This document shows positions 17,412 through 26,806 of a stretch of 50,221 bases of DNA, piece after piece (the stretch's first letter is position 1; each line of letters opens with the position of its first letter). The notes below the pieces were generated by a model, which was not told the DNA's origin, ran no database searches, and was given only the letters and a program-made list of their open reading frames with translations. A program made the position numbers and the translations under genes. The stretch is from NCBI GenBank assembly GCA_012840225.1, contig DULU01000047.1:1-50221 (forward strand). The letters are read 5' to 3'. The DNA comes from Bacillota bacterium (GTDB taxonomy: Bacteria; Bacillota; Limnochordia; DTU080).

Positions 17412-18500
17412 ATGAACATCGCCGCCATCAAAACCTACCGTACCTTTCTGCCTTTCAGGCAGGCCTGGGAAGTGGGGGCGCGCCGCACTCCCGGCAAAGA
17501 GCATATCGTGGTGGCTGTAAGTTCAGGGGATGGGGCGACTGGTTATGGCACCATGTCTCCCCTCCCTTCTTTTTCCAGCGAAACCGGGGCCGGCGCCGAA
17601 GCGGTCATCAACCAACTCCTTGCCCCGGCGCTCGTCGGCCACGATCCATTCGACCTGGAAGGCATTCATCTTATCATGGACGAGGTGATTTCCGGCAACC
17701 ACCTGGCTAAATCTGCCGTGGACATGGCCCTCTTCGACCTGCAAGGGCAGGTCTTGAACCGGCCGGTCTCCGCTCTCCTCGGGGGCGGCCTGCGCGCCGA
17801 AATCGCCCTCTGCTGGGCGATTGCCGTGAGCGACAACGAAAGCGTCGTCGCCGAAGCCCGGGCCAAGGTGGAGGAAGGCTATACCGCCCTGAAGCTGAAA
17901 GTGGGCCGGGACGCCGCCGATTCTCTCCACCGGCTGAAACTGGTGCGGGAAGCTGTGGGACCGAAAGCGGCTTTGCGGCTGGATATCAACCAGCATTACA
18001 CCGCAGACGAAAGCATCCGCCTGATCAACAAGGCAGCCGAGATGCACCTCGATCTGGAATATGTGGAACAACCGGTGCCCAAGTGGGATCTGGACGGCCT
18101 GGCCAAGGTGAATCGTGCTGTGGAGACGCCCATCATGGTAGATGAAGGCGTCTTCTCCATTCATGATGTCGTCGAAATAATAAAGCGCGATGCCGCCTCC
18201 ATTGTCAATTTGAAGGTAGGCAAATTCGGCGGTTTATATAAAGCCCGCAAAGCGGCGGCTATCTGCGAGGCGGCCGGTCTGCGCTGCATGATCGGCTGCA
18301 TGCTGGAAAGCGGCCTGGCCATGCTCGCCGGCGCCCACCTGGCCAAAGCCTTGCAGCCGATCGATCTGGCTTGCGAATTGATCGGGAATCAGTTATATGA
18401 CTCCGATTTTATAGATATGGAACCTTTCTACACCTCCGGCCGCCTGAAGGTGCCGGAAGGACCGGGACTGGGGTATCCCGCTCCCCCACAGTGCTTCTAA
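17412..18500 (+). CDS. Enolase-superfamily enzyme (muconate lactonizing / dipeptide epimerase subgroup)
   Basis: This 362-residue (beta/alpha)7-beta barrel enzyme has all residues of the MLE subgroup: the KxK base at Lys161/Lys163 (ALKLKVG), metal ligands Asp191 (LDINQ), Glu219 (YVEQP) and Asp244 (MVDEG), and the second base Lys268 (NLKVGKFGG). Such enzymes abstract an alpha proton next to a carboxylate; known members include Ala-Glu epimerase, other dipeptide epimerases and N-succinylamino acid racemase. The specificity loops do not let me choose. Ribosome site GGGGG lies in the end of glnS. It is followed 39 bp later by a glycosidase-like gene. Confidence 0.88.
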   Translation: MNIAAIKTYRTFLPFRQAWEVGARRTPGKEHIVVAVSSGDGATGYGTMSPLPSFSSETGAGAEAVINQLLAPALVGHDPFDLEGIHLIMDEVISGNHLAKSAVDMALFDLQGQVLNRPVSALLGGGLRAEIALCWAIAVSDNESVVAEARAKVEEGYTALKLKVGRDAADSLHRLKLVREAVGPKAALRLDINQHYTADESIRLINKAAEMHLDLEYVEQPVPKWDLDGLAKVNRAVETPIMVDEGVFSIHDVVEIIKRDAASIVNLKVGKFGGLYKARKAAAICEAAGLRCMIGCMLESGLAMLAGAHLAKALQPIDLACELIGNQLYDSDFIDMEPFYTSGRLKVPEGPGLGYPAPPQCF

Positions 18501-18539
18501 TAAAAAACATATGATAAAAACAAGCGAGGAGTGAGCGCC

Positions 18540-20591
18540 ATGATCATGCCGTTTCGTCAGATTCATCTGGACTTTCATACCTCGGAAGCCATCGCCGGCA
18601 TCGGTTCCCGCTTCAATCCGGAAAAATTCGCCGCCCAACTGGCTGAGGCAGGAGTGAATTCCGTCACCTGTTTTGCCCGCTGTCACCACGGCTGGATGTA
18701 TTACGACTCCAAATTATTCCCGGAACGGATGCATCCCCACCTCGTGCGTCCCCTCCTGGAAGAACAGATAGCCGCCTGCCATGCCCGGGGCATCCGGGTG
18801 CCGGTCTACACGACCATACAATGGGACCACTACACGGCGGAGCAGCATCCGGAGTGGCTGGTGATGGATGAGCAGGGAACGGTGGTGGGCACCAAGCCCT
18901 ATGCCCCCGGCTTTACCCGCCGCCTGTGCCTCAACACGCCATATGTGGACTTCATCTTCGAACATGTGCGGGAGCTTCTCACCAGCATGCCTGTGGACGG
19001 CTTCTTCTTCGATATTGTCCTCCCGCAAAATTGCTCCTGTGCCACCTGCCGCCGCCACATGAGAGCCATCGGCATAGATCCGAGCGACGAAACAGCCAGA
19101 CGCCGCTTCGGCCGGGAGGTCACCGAACGCTTCCAGGAACACCTGACGGCGCTGGTAACAAGCATTAAGCCCGATTGTACTATTTTCTATAACAGCGGCC
19201 ACATCTCGCCCTGGCACCGCAACGCCGGCGGCGCTTTCACCCATTTCGAGCTGGAGTCGCTGCCTGGCGGCGGCTGGGGCTACCTGCACTTCCCCATCAC
19301 CGCCCGTTACGCCCGCACCCTGGGGAAACCCTGCCTGGGCATGACGGGGAAGTTCCACACCTCCTGGGGCGACTTCCACTCTTTCAAAAACCAGGCGGCG
19401 CTGGAATATGAGTGTTTCCGCATGCTGGCCCTCGGCGCCGCCTGCAGCATCGGCGACCAGCTGCACCCCTCAGGGGAGCTCAGCCGCCCGGTGTATGATC
19501 TGATCGGCCGGGTGTATCGGACCGTGGCCGCCAAGGAACCCTGGTGTGCGGGAGCCAAACCGGTGGCGGATATCGGCGTCCTGCACCCGCAGGCCTTCCC
19601 CGCTCCAGCCCCCGGCGCCGGCAGCGGCAGCCCGGCGGCCCGCAACGCCGTAAAGGATATCACCCAGGGCCATGGCGACGGTCCCCGGGTCCATGCCACC
19701 CTCGGCGGAGTCAACCGCATGCTGGAGGAGAGCCGACATCAGTTCGACATCATCGATGCCGAGGCCGATTGGGAGCGTTATGCCCTCTTGATCCTGCCCG
19801 ACACCATCGCCCTCACGCCGGAGCTGGCCGGCCGCCTCCGGGATTATCTCGCTAAGGGCGGCGCCGTGATCGCCAGCTACCAGGCGGGGCTCACGCCGGA
19901 CGGGACGGACTTTGCCCTTCGGGAATTCGGCGTGCGCTATCTGGGCGAAGCCCCCTATAGCCCGGACTTTATCGTCCCCAGACCGGAATTTGCCGCCGGG
20001 CTACCGATCACCGAGCATGTGATGTACCGCCGCGGCACCAAGGTGGCGCCGGGACCGGGAGCCAAGGTGCTCGCCGATGTGGCCGTGCCCTATTTCAACC
20101 GGGATTACCGCCATTTCTGCTCGCACCGCCACACCCCGTCCACGGGAGCCGTCTGCTATCCCGGAGTGGTGCAGCATGACCGGGTCATCTATTTTGCCCA
20201 TCCCATCTTCTCCCAATATGCCGACATTGCTCCGCAGTGGTGCCGCACACTTCTGCTCTCGGCCATCGAGCGGCTTTTGCCCTCGCCCACCATCCGCGTC
20301 GCCGGGCCGTCCACCCTCATGGCGACGGTAAACGATCTGGACGATGGCCGGCGGGTAGTGCATCTCCTGCATTACATTCCGGAACGGCGGGGCAAGGATT
20401 TCGATATTATCGAAGATGTGATTCCCCTCTATGATGTGGCCGTCACCCTCAAGGTGAAAGGACCGGTGCAGAGCCTGCGCCTGGTGCCGGAGGGCACGGC
20501 GCTCACTTTCAGCCAGGAAGGCGACCTGGTCTCCTTCGTGGTGCCCAAGGTGGCCGGCCACACCATGGTGGAAGCCGTCTGTGGGTCATAA
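18540..20591 (+). CDS. GHL6-type putative glycoside hydrolase with beta-galactosidase trimerisation-like domain
   Basis: The ATG at 18540 lies eight bases after GAGGAG. The 683-residue protein starts with a TIM-barrel domain (about 1-340) with FARCHHGWMYYDS, RGIRVPVYTTIQWD, VDGFFFDIV and a C-x2-C-x2-H element (NCSCATCRRHM). It then has a flavodoxin-like A4-type domain (about 365-560: LLILPDTIALTPELAGRLRDYLAKGGAVIASY) and a C-terminal beta-rich part. This order matches hypothetical glycosyl hydrolase family GHL6 with a beta-galactosidase trimerisation domain. There is no signal peptide, so it acts on imported oligosaccharides. Substrate unknown. Confidence 0.82.
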   Translation: MIMPFRQIHLDFHTSEAIAGIGSRFNPEKFAAQLAEAGVNSVTCFARCHHGWMYYDSKLFPERMHPHLVRPLLEEQIAACHARGIRVPVYTTIQWDHYTAEQHPEWLVMDEQGTVVGTKPYAPGFTRRLCLNTPYVDFIFEHVRELLTSMPVDGFFFDIVLPQNCSCATCRRHMRAIGIDPSDETARRRFGREVTERFQEHLTALVTSIKPDCTIFYNSGHISPWHRNAGGAFTHFELESLPGGGWGYLHFPITARYARTLGKPCLGMTGKFHTSWGDFHSFKNQAALEYECFRMLALGAACSIGDQLHPSGELSRPVYDLIGRVYRTVAAKEPWCAGAKPVADIGVLHPQAFPAPAPGAGSGSPAARNAVKDITQGHGDGPRVHATLGGVNRMLEESRHQFDIIDAEADWERYALLILPDTIALTPELAGRLRDYLAKGGAVIASYQAGLTPDGTDFALREFGVRYLGEAPYSPDFIVPRPEFAAGLPITEHVMYRRGTKVAPGPGAKVLADVAVPYFNRDYRHFCSHRHTPSTGAVCYPGVVQHDRVIYFAHPIFSQYADIAPQWCRTLLLSAIERLLPSPTIRVAGPSTLMATVNDLDDGRRVVHLLHYIPERRGKDFDIIEDVIPLYDVAVTLKVKGPVQSLRLVPEGTALTFSQEGDLVSFVVPKVAGHTMVEAVCGS

Positions 20592-20643
20592 GGGGAGCAT
20601 GTCAGGGAAGTCTGCTATAACAGGCCGGGCCGGGCGCCGGTTT

Positions 20644-22692
20644 CTACCCCAGCACAGGTAACTCCGTGATCCGCAGGCAGGTGGCGCCATAGGGGATAAG
20701 CTCCAGCGTCACCGGCGGACCGGGAGGACCGGCTAAGGGCGGTGCCGGCGGCGGAGAGGCATCAAGGTATTCTCCCGTCTCATCCGCCGCCGCCCGCCAA
20801 TCGGGGAGGCGCCGGCCCGGCACCCGGAGAATCACCGGCGGCTGCACCGGATCAAACGGCCGGGGAGAGATGGAGCCGCTCTCCACCACCTCCACCTTCT
20901 CCGGCGAGAGGATCCGCCCCTGCGCCAAATCCAGCGCCAGATCCAGACCATAACCCCAGGGAGCGGTGGGATAGAACTCCATGTCCCGCGCCCGGCCATA
21001 GTGCTCTTTGATGATCTTCGTCTCCGCCGCAATAGGCAGGCTGAAAACCAAAGGTCCCCTCAAGAGAGCCGCCGCGCCGTTATATCCCGCCTCGCAGCGC
21101 ACCACGAGCGGCAGCTCCAGGTCCACCGTATCTCCCTTCCGCCAGGTGCGGCAGATGACGGCAAAAGTGCCGGGGAGTGCGGCCACACCGGAGTCCTTGC
21201 CGTTCACTTTGATTTTCACCTCCTCGGCCCATGCCGGCACTCTCAGGCGCAGGGGAAAGGCGACGGGCGCTTCCGGCTCCAGGTGCAGCCGCACGGTGCC
21301 GGCGAAAGGATAATTCGTCTCTTCCCTCACCTCAACGTGAACCCCGCCTATCTCGCAACGCACCATGCTGGGGGCATATACCACCGCAGCCAGGCCGCCT
21401 TCCGGCGTCATATACCACAGGTGGGCGGTGAGCTTCGGCCAACCTTGATGCATGTTGGCCGTGCAACAGCCATAGTTGGGTTCCAGGCCGAAGATATTGG
21501 CATCCGGTCCGTTGGTGGTCCAGATATGGCGGCCGATGCGGCAGCAGATCTGGTTGACTTGCTGATCATATTGGTGCGCCCACATATCGGTGGTAAAGGT
21601 GGCCGGAAGAGCATTGAAGGCGATCTTCTCCAGCCGGTCGGCGAGCTGCGGATCGCCCAGGCAGCTGAGCAGAACCTCCAAGCTGAACATGAACTCCACC
21701 ACGGCGCATAACTCCGTTCCCTGGGAAGGATTGCGCCCGGCCAGATGCTCATCGCCGGTGAAAACACCGGTCACCTGCCCGTGGTAGCGGTCAAGCAAGT
21801 CAAGCATGAGATAAACATCCTGCCTGTCGGCCGGAGCGGCCGATTGCCTATACCACACCCCGGGCGCTTTCACAGCCATGGCATTGTTCACCACATGGCT
21901 GATTTGCGAATGCTCCCCCCGGCGGATGCGGGTGGTAATTGGCGTACTCCTGAACCAGCCGGCCCAATCGAACCCCTGAGCCCGCACTTTGGCCGCCAGC
22001 TCCAACAGCCAGGTGCCGTTTCCATTCCCGCTGCCGAATCCGTCCCCGTCCCGGCCGCCGCTTTCGTCCCCACTCCCGCCTTCATCCCTGAAACAGTCAT
22101 AGAGCCGGTGGATGGTCCACACCAGATCCGCCCAGCGCGACTTGCCCCAGTCAAAGAGGGGCTGCTCATCCAGCAGGTGATCCAGGCGGCGGAGGAAACG
22201 CTCAATCACCCCCGGCACCCGCTCGTCTCCCGAGGCTTCATAATATTGCACCAGCGCCTTGAGCGCCACGAACACCGGCCAGGGGTCATAGGGCCGGTAT
22301 TTGCCCGACCGGCATTTAGTCGGCCCCAGCCAGCCGTCATCAGCCTGGTGAGCTATTATGTAATCCATATAGCGCGCCGCTTTGGCGACAAGCGCCTCAT
22401 CACCCAACTGATAGGCGAGCGGCACCAAGCCGTCCAGCCAATAGGGCGCCCGCTCCCAACCTTCGGCCTCGCCTCCGAACCACCCCGAATCGGCAATATC
22501 GGGCCAGAATTCGTCCAAGTGGCCGCTCAGCCCCTCCGCCTGCACCCGCAGTTGGTCTTTCAGCCAACCTGCCGGACGGATGGCCCCCAGCGGCAGCGGC
22601 CGCAGCGCCGCATCCAGCAATCCCCGCTCCGCCGGCCTTCTCCCCCGCTCCGCCAGCCTTCTCCCCTGCTCCGCCGGCACCGCCTGCGTCAT
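20644..22692 (-). CDS. Beta-L-arabinofuranosidase-type glycoside hydrolase (GH127-like, DUF1680)
   Basis: I choose the ATG at 22692, after GGGAGTGGTGA; an in-frame start at 22755 lies in an inverted repeat. The 682-residue protein begins with a 7-residue tandem repeat (GRRxAER), then LGAIRPAGWLKDQL, the helical (alpha/alpha)6 barrel with APYWLDGLVPLAY and NNAMAVKAPGVWYRQS, the conserved GLEPNYGCCTANMHQGWPKL carrying the nucleophile-type cysteines, and a C-terminal beta-sandwich. GH127 enzymes use a cysteine nucleophile held by zinc with a Glu. No signal peptide. It converges on the GHL6-type gene. Other GH127/146 specificities are possible. Confidence 0.88.
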   Translation of the reverse strand: MTQAVPAEQGRRLAERGRRPAERGLLDAALRPLPLGAIRPAGWLKDQLRVQAEGLSGHLDEFWPDIADSGWFGGEAEGWERAPYWLDGLVPLAYQLGDEALVAKAARYMDYIIAHQADDGWLGPTKCRSGKYRPYDPWPVFVALKALVQYYEASGDERVPGVIERFLRRLDHLLDEQPLFDWGKSRWADLVWTIHRLYDCFRDEGGSGDESGGRDGDGFGSGNGNGTWLLELAAKVRAQGFDWAGWFRSTPITTRIRRGEHSQISHVVNNAMAVKAPGVWYRQSAAPADRQDVYLMLDLLDRYHGQVTGVFTGDEHLAGRNPSQGTELCAVVEFMFSLEVLLSCLGDPQLADRLEKIAFNALPATFTTDMWAHQYDQQVNQICCRIGRHIWTTNGPDANIFGLEPNYGCCTANMHQGWPKLTAHLWYMTPEGGLAAVVYAPSMVRCEIGGVHVEVREETNYPFAGTVRLHLEPEAPVAFPLRLRVPAWAEEVKIKVNGKDSGVAALPGTFAVICRTWRKGDTVDLELPLVVRCEAGYNGAAALLRGPLVFSLPIAAETKIIKEHYGRARDMEFYPTAPWGYGLDLALDLAQGRILSPEKVEVVESGSISPRPFDPVQPPVILRVPGRRLPDWRAAADETGEYLDASPPPAPPLAGPPGPPVTLELIPYGATCLRITELPVLG

Positions 22693-22723
22693 CTTGTCAC
22701 CACTCCCAGTCTCCATATGGGCA

Positions 22724-22787
22724 AAACGGCCATGGGACGGACCGTTCATCGCCAACTAGCCGGCGAGTCCGGTACCCATGGCCGTTT
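22724..22787 (-). terminator. Inverted repeat downstream of the hydrogenase operon
   Basis: Perfect 13-base arms (22724-22736 and 22775-22787, AAACGGCCATGGG and complement) enclose 38 bases. On the minus strand the second arm ends in TTTT, so the structure can terminate the hydCDBA transcript before the GH127-type gene. The long loop makes it less typical. Confidence 0.55.
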
Positions 22788-22832
22788 GTCTCCCTCGTGG
22801 TCTGTATTTGCTTTGCCCGGGCTATCTCCTCT

Positions 22833-24578
22833 TCAACGCTGGTAGATCTTGCGCGCCGTGTAATGAGTATGCAGGTATTTATGGGATTTCTCGCTCAGCG
22901 GCTCGCCCAGGAATTCCTTGTAGAGGGTCTTGATCTGTGGGTTTTCATGGGAGAAGCGCACCTTGGAGAGCTCATCGTCTTTATATATCCCGGCGATACG
23001 CTTCATGCGCACTTCATCGGTGGTGCCGTAGGGTTGGCCGCCGCCGCCGATACAGCCGCCGCGGCAAGCCATCACTTCGATGAAATGATAGGGCAGCTCT
23101 TCCCCTTTGGCCAAGGCCTCCTTCACCCTGTTGATCACATAGGCGACATTGGCGATGGAGTGCGCCACAGCCACCCGCACCTCGGTGCCGGCAATATTCA
23201 CCTTGGCCTCCTTCACCCCATCAAGGCCCCTGATGTCGTGAAACTCCACCTTCTCCAGATTCTTACCGGTGATGAAGAAGTAAGCGCTGCGCAAAGCGGC
23301 TTCCATCACCCCGCCGGTCACCCCGAAGATGGTGCCGGCGCCGCTATAGATGCCCAAGGCATGGTCGGCTTCCTCATCGGGCAGATTGTTGAAATCTATC
23401 CCGGAGGATTTGATCATGGAAGCCAGTTCCCTGGTGGTGATGGAGACATCCAGGTCCTGCACTCCCGAGGAGCGCCCTTCCTGGTCCCGGATGATCTCCC
23501 ATTTCTTGGCCGTGCACGGCATCACCGACACATGGAAGATCTCCTCCGGCTTCTTGCCGATCTTCTGGGCGTAATAGGTTTTGGTCATGGCCGCCAGCAT
23601 CATCTGCGGAGACTTGGCCGTCGAGAAATGCGGGATCATCTCCGGATGATATTTCTCCATATAGTCCACCCAGGACGGGCAGCAGGTGGTGATCAAAGGC
23701 AAGGGACCTTTACCGTGGACAAACCTCTCCACAAACTCGGTGGCCTCTTCCATAATGGTCAGGTCGGCGGCGAAGTTGGTGTCGAATATGGTGTCGAAGC
23801 CCAACCGCCGCAAGGCGGCATAGGTCTTGCCCGTGGAGATCTCTCCCGGCTCATAACCGAAAGCTTCCCCGATGGCCACCCGCACCGCCGGGGCGATCTG
23901 CACCACGGAATGCTTGGCTTTATCCGCCAGGCCGGACCACACCAAGGCGGTGTCGTCACGCTCATATATAGCCCCCACCGGGCAATGCGCCGAACACTGC
24001 CCGCAGTTGATGCACGGGCTGTCGTTCAAAGCAATGTCGCCGGCCGGCGCCATGCGCACCGTGTGGCCGCGGCCGATGAACTCCAGCGCCCACACATCCT
24101 GCATATCCTGGCACACCTTGACGCAGCGGCCACATTTGATGCATTTCATCGGATCGAGCACGATCGAAGGCGTGGAAGTGTCCTTCGGCAACGACGGCAC
24201 GTCCATGTCAAACGGCATCTCCCGCACACCGAAATCGGCAGCCAGCCGCTGCAGCTCGCACGTCTGGTTGCGCGGGCAGGTCAGGCAGGAATTGGGGTGC
24301 ACGGATAAGATCAGCTCGATGACGGTCTTGCGGATGCGGTGCAACTCGGCATCGTGGGTGATGATATCCATCCCCTCTTCAATGGCCGTGGCACACGCCC
24401 TGTATAGCTTGGGCGAATTACGCTCCTTCACTACGCAGATGCCGCAGGCCCCCCAGGCTTCCAGATCAGGATGACCACATAGGACGGGGATCTTCACGCC
24501 CGTTTTCAAGGCGGCATTATAAATGGATGTCCCTTCCGGTACCCACACTAATTGTCCGTTAATTTTTGCTTTTATCAT
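22833..24578 (-). CDS. hydA: [FeFe] hydrogenase catalytic subunit (group A, trimeric/bifurcating type)
   Basis: HydA makes or oxidises H2 at the H-cluster. From the ATG at 24578 (GGGAGA nine bases upstream) it has 581 residues. In order: N-terminal [2Fe-2S] Cys34/45/48/62; His94 with Cys98/101/107 for the His-ligated [4Fe-4S]; two [4Fe-4S] sets at 146/149/152/156 and 189/192/195/199; then H-cluster motifs TTCCPSW (about 298-304), MPCTAKKWE (353-361) and MACRGGCIGGGG (about 503-514). The first H-cluster motif has TTCC rather than TSCC. All cluster ligands are present. It follows hydB by 16 bp, last in the operon. The partner genes indicate NAD(H)-linked, possibly ferredoxin-bifurcating, activity. 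Confidence 0.96.
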   Translation of the reverse strand: MIKAKINGQLVWVPEGTSIYNAALKTGVKIPVLCGHPDLEAWGACGICVVKERNSPKLYRACATAIEEGMDIITHDAELHRIRKTVIELILSVHPNSCLTCPRNQTCELQRLAADFGVREMPFDMDVPSLPKDTSTPSIVLDPMKCIKCGRCVKVCQDMQDVWALEFIGRGHTVRMAPAGDIALNDSPCINCGQCSAHCPVGAIYERDDTALVWSGLADKAKHSVVQIAPAVRVAIGEAFGYEPGEISTGKTYAALRRLGFDTIFDTNFAADLTIMEEATEFVERFVHGKGPLPLITTCCPSWVDYMEKYHPEMIPHFSTAKSPQMMLAAMTKTYYAQKIGKKPEEIFHVSVMPCTAKKWEIIRDQEGRSSGVQDLDVSITTRELASMIKSSGIDFNNLPDEEADHALGIYSGAGTIFGVTGGVMEAALRSAYFFITGKNLEKVEFHDIRGLDGVKEAKVNIAGTEVRVAVAHSIANVAYVINRVKEALAKGEELPYHFIEVMACRGGCIGGGGQPYGTTDEVRMKRIAGIYKDDELSKVRFSHENPQIKTLYKEFLGEPLSEKSHKYLHTHYTARKIYQR

Positions 24579-24594
24579 ATCTGGTCTCTCCCGG

Positions 24595-26382
24595 TCACTG
24601 TCGCACCACAGCGCCAAATTTGCATGATTTTAAGCACTCACCACATTTGATGCAGCGGGTCTCGTCGATCACATGCACTTCCGTGCGCGCCCCCTGGATG
24701 CACTTCACCGGACACCGCCGGGCGCAGACGGTACAGCCGATGCATTTGTCGGGCAGGATATAATACCTGATCAGATCCTTGCAAACCCCGGCCGGACAAG
24801 CCCTGTCCATAATGTGAGCTTCGTATTCCTTGCGGAAATACCTGATGGCTGCCATCACGGGGTTGGGAGCCGTCTGCCCGAGGCCGCACAGCGAAGCCCG
24901 CTTCATGGCGAAACCGATCTCCTCGATCAGCTGCAGATCGTTCTCCCGGCCCTGCCCTTTGCTGATGCGGTCGAGGATGTCATAAAGCTTCTTGCCCCCC
25001 ACCCGGCAGGGAGCACATTTGCCGCACGACTCGTCGACGGTAAACGCCAGGTAGAACTTGGCTACATCCAGCATGCAGTCGTCTTCGTCCATGACGATCA
25101 TGCCGCCGGAACCCATGATCGAACCCAGTTCCGTCAGGTGTTCGTAATCGATGGGCACATCCAGATAGTCGGCCGTGATCATGCCGCCGGACGGACCGCC
25201 GGTCTGCACCGCCTTAAAAGCCTTGCCGCCCGCTATACCGCCGCCGACGGCATAGATGATGTCCTTGAGCGGGATGCCCATCGGCACTTCAACCAGGCCG
25301 CTGTTGGAAATCTTGCCGGTCAGGGCGAACACCTTGGTGCCCCTGGATTTCTCCGTGCCGATCTTGGCAAACCATGCGCCGCCTTTGCTGATGATCACCG
25401 GCACATTGGCATATGTCTCGACATTATTAATCACCGTGGGCTTGCCCCACAGGCCCTTTACCGCCGGGAAAGGCGGCCTCGGCCGCGGCATGCCTCTCTC
25501 CCCTTCAATGGAGGCGATCAGGGCCGTCTCCTCGCCGCAGACGAAGGCGCCGGCCCCCAGGCGCAGCTCGATATCGAAGGAGAAACCGGAGCCCAGGATG
25601 TTCTCGCCGAGGAGCCCGTATTCATGAGCCTGGGCGATGGCCTTCTCCAAGCGGCTGATGGCCAGGGGATACTCCGCCCGCACATAGATATAACCCTTCT
25701 GGGCGCCGCAGGTATGGCCGGCGATGATCATCGCCTCCAAAATGGAGTGGGGGTCCCCCTCAAGGACGCTCCGGTCCATATACGCCCCGGGGTCACCCTC
25801 GTCACCGTTGCAGACGATGTATTTCACATCGCTTTTGACCTCTTTCGTGAAGAGCCACTTGCGCCAGGTCGGGAAACCGGCACCGCCCCGTCCCCGCAGG
25901 CCGGAGAGGCGCAACTCCTCGATCACCTGCTCCGGGGTGATGTCGAAGAGCACTTTCTCCAGGGCCAGGTAACCGTCGCGGGCGATATAATCGTCGATGC
26001 ATTCCGGATCGATGATACCGCAGTTGCGCAGCACCACCCGGAACTGCTTTTGTATGAAGTCCAGACCCAGGCGCACCAGCCGCTTGTTTTCTTCGGATTG
26101 ATATAGCAGCCTGTCGATCTGCCGGCCCTGGCAGATATGCTCATCCACCAGTTCGGCGATATCCTTCTGCTCCACGCCGACATAAAAGGCCTCTTCAGGC
26201 AGGACTCTCACCGCCACGCCGGTATCGCAAAACCAGTGAGAGCCGGCTTTGACCACCTGCACCTTGTCGGTGAGGTCCCGGGCGTCGAGCGCCTGCCGCA
26301 GACTTTCGCAGAACTCTTTCACCTGGTTTTTGTCATCGCTGTTAGGGTTTTTATAAACAAGAATAAATCTATTATATGCCAT
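24595..26382 (-). CDS. hydB: NADH-binding flavoprotein subunit of the [FeFe] hydrogenase (NuoF-like)
   Basis: This 595-residue NuoF-like subunit carries the FMN/NAD site. GRGGAGFP is at 164-171, with CNGDEGDPGAYMDR and GAGAFVCGEETAL, then an SLBB region, ESCGKCAPCRVG with a distal SLCGLG for a [4Fe-4S], and a C-terminal pair of [4Fe-4S] motifs (CIGCTVCARRCP and CIKCGECLKSC). The N-terminal thioredoxin-like domain, which in many HydB proteins binds [2Fe-2S], has only Cys25, Cys52 and Cys84 in unlike positions and lacks the ligand pattern. The start overlaps the preceding gene by 11 bp, so translation is coupled. Confidence 0.94.
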   Translation of the reverse strand: MAYNRFILVYKNPNSDDKNQVKEFCESLRQALDARDLTDKVQVVKAGSHWFCDTGVAVRVLPEEAFYVGVEQKDIAELVDEHICQGRQIDRLLYQSEENKRLVRLGLDFIQKQFRVVLRNCGIIDPECIDDYIARDGYLALEKVLFDITPEQVIEELRLSGLRGRGGAGFPTWRKWLFTKEVKSDVKYIVCNGDEGDPGAYMDRSVLEGDPHSILEAMIIAGHTCGAQKGYIYVRAEYPLAISRLEKAIAQAHEYGLLGENILGSGFSFDIELRLGAGAFVCGEETALIASIEGERGMPRPRPPFPAVKGLWGKPTVINNVETYANVPVIISKGGAWFAKIGTEKSRGTKVFALTGKISNSGLVEVPMGIPLKDIIYAVGGGIAGGKAFKAVQTGGPSGGMITADYLDVPIDYEHLTELGSIMGSGGMIVMDEDDCMLDVAKFYLAFTVDESCGKCAPCRVGGKKLYDILDRISKGQGRENDLQLIEEIGFAMKRASLCGLGQTAPNPVMAAIRYFRKEYEAHIMDRACPAGVCKDLIRYYILPDKCIGCTVCARRCPVKCIQGARTEVHVIDETRCIKCGECLKSCKFGAVVRQ

Positions 26383-26779
26383 TGTTTACACCCTGCTCTT
26401 CCACTATATCTACCGCCGGGCGGTCGTAGATGCATCCGTCCAGCAACTTCCGGCCTTTGATATGATCCTTGACAATCTTCTCCGCCATCTTGGCGTCCAC
26501 ATGCCCATAGATGACCGTAGGCATACCCGGCATGGATATTTCCACCGTAGGCTCGGCAAAATCTAGTCCCAGACTGCCCGTCTTTTTCAAAACGGCGTCG
26601 GTCACACCTTCTTTTTGCAACCAGTCGGCTATTGCGTCCATAGTCTTCTGAGCACCAGAAGCGATGCCGCTTGTTCCCATGCTGACGGTGATCAAAATGT
26701 TGCTGGACCTGACGGCGCGTCTGCGATTGCGTTCATTTTCACGATGTCGCTGAAGCTCCGCCCTCGAAAGACGCTCCAT
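26372..26779 (-). CDS. HydD-like thioredoxin-fold (2Fe-2S ferredoxin family) subunit, ligand cysteines missing
   Basis: The 135-residue protein starts after GGGGAGGGG. After a basic helix (1-25) comes a thioredoxin-like ferredoxin fold: ILITVSMGTSGIASGAQ..., KKTGSLGLDFAEPTVEISMPGMPTVIYGHV. Relatives in [FeFe] hydrogenase operons have C-x4-C-like and C-x3-C-like ligands at these sites. Here Ser33, Ser37, Ser69 and Asp73 occupy them, and the only Cys is Cys116. It therefore probably binds no cluster and may be structural. It sits between hydC and hydB with a 27-bp gap and an 11-bp overlap, so it belongs to the complex by context. Confidence 0.82.
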   Translation of the reverse strand: MERLSRAELQRHRENERNRRRAVRSSNILITVSMGTSGIASGAQKTMDAIADWLQKEGVTDAVLKKTGSLGLDFAEPTVEISMPGMPTVIYGHVDAKMAEKIVKDHIKGRKLLDGCIYDRPAVDIVEEQGVNNGI

Positions 26780-26806
26780 GGTACCCCTCCCCTCAACACA
26801 ATTATG

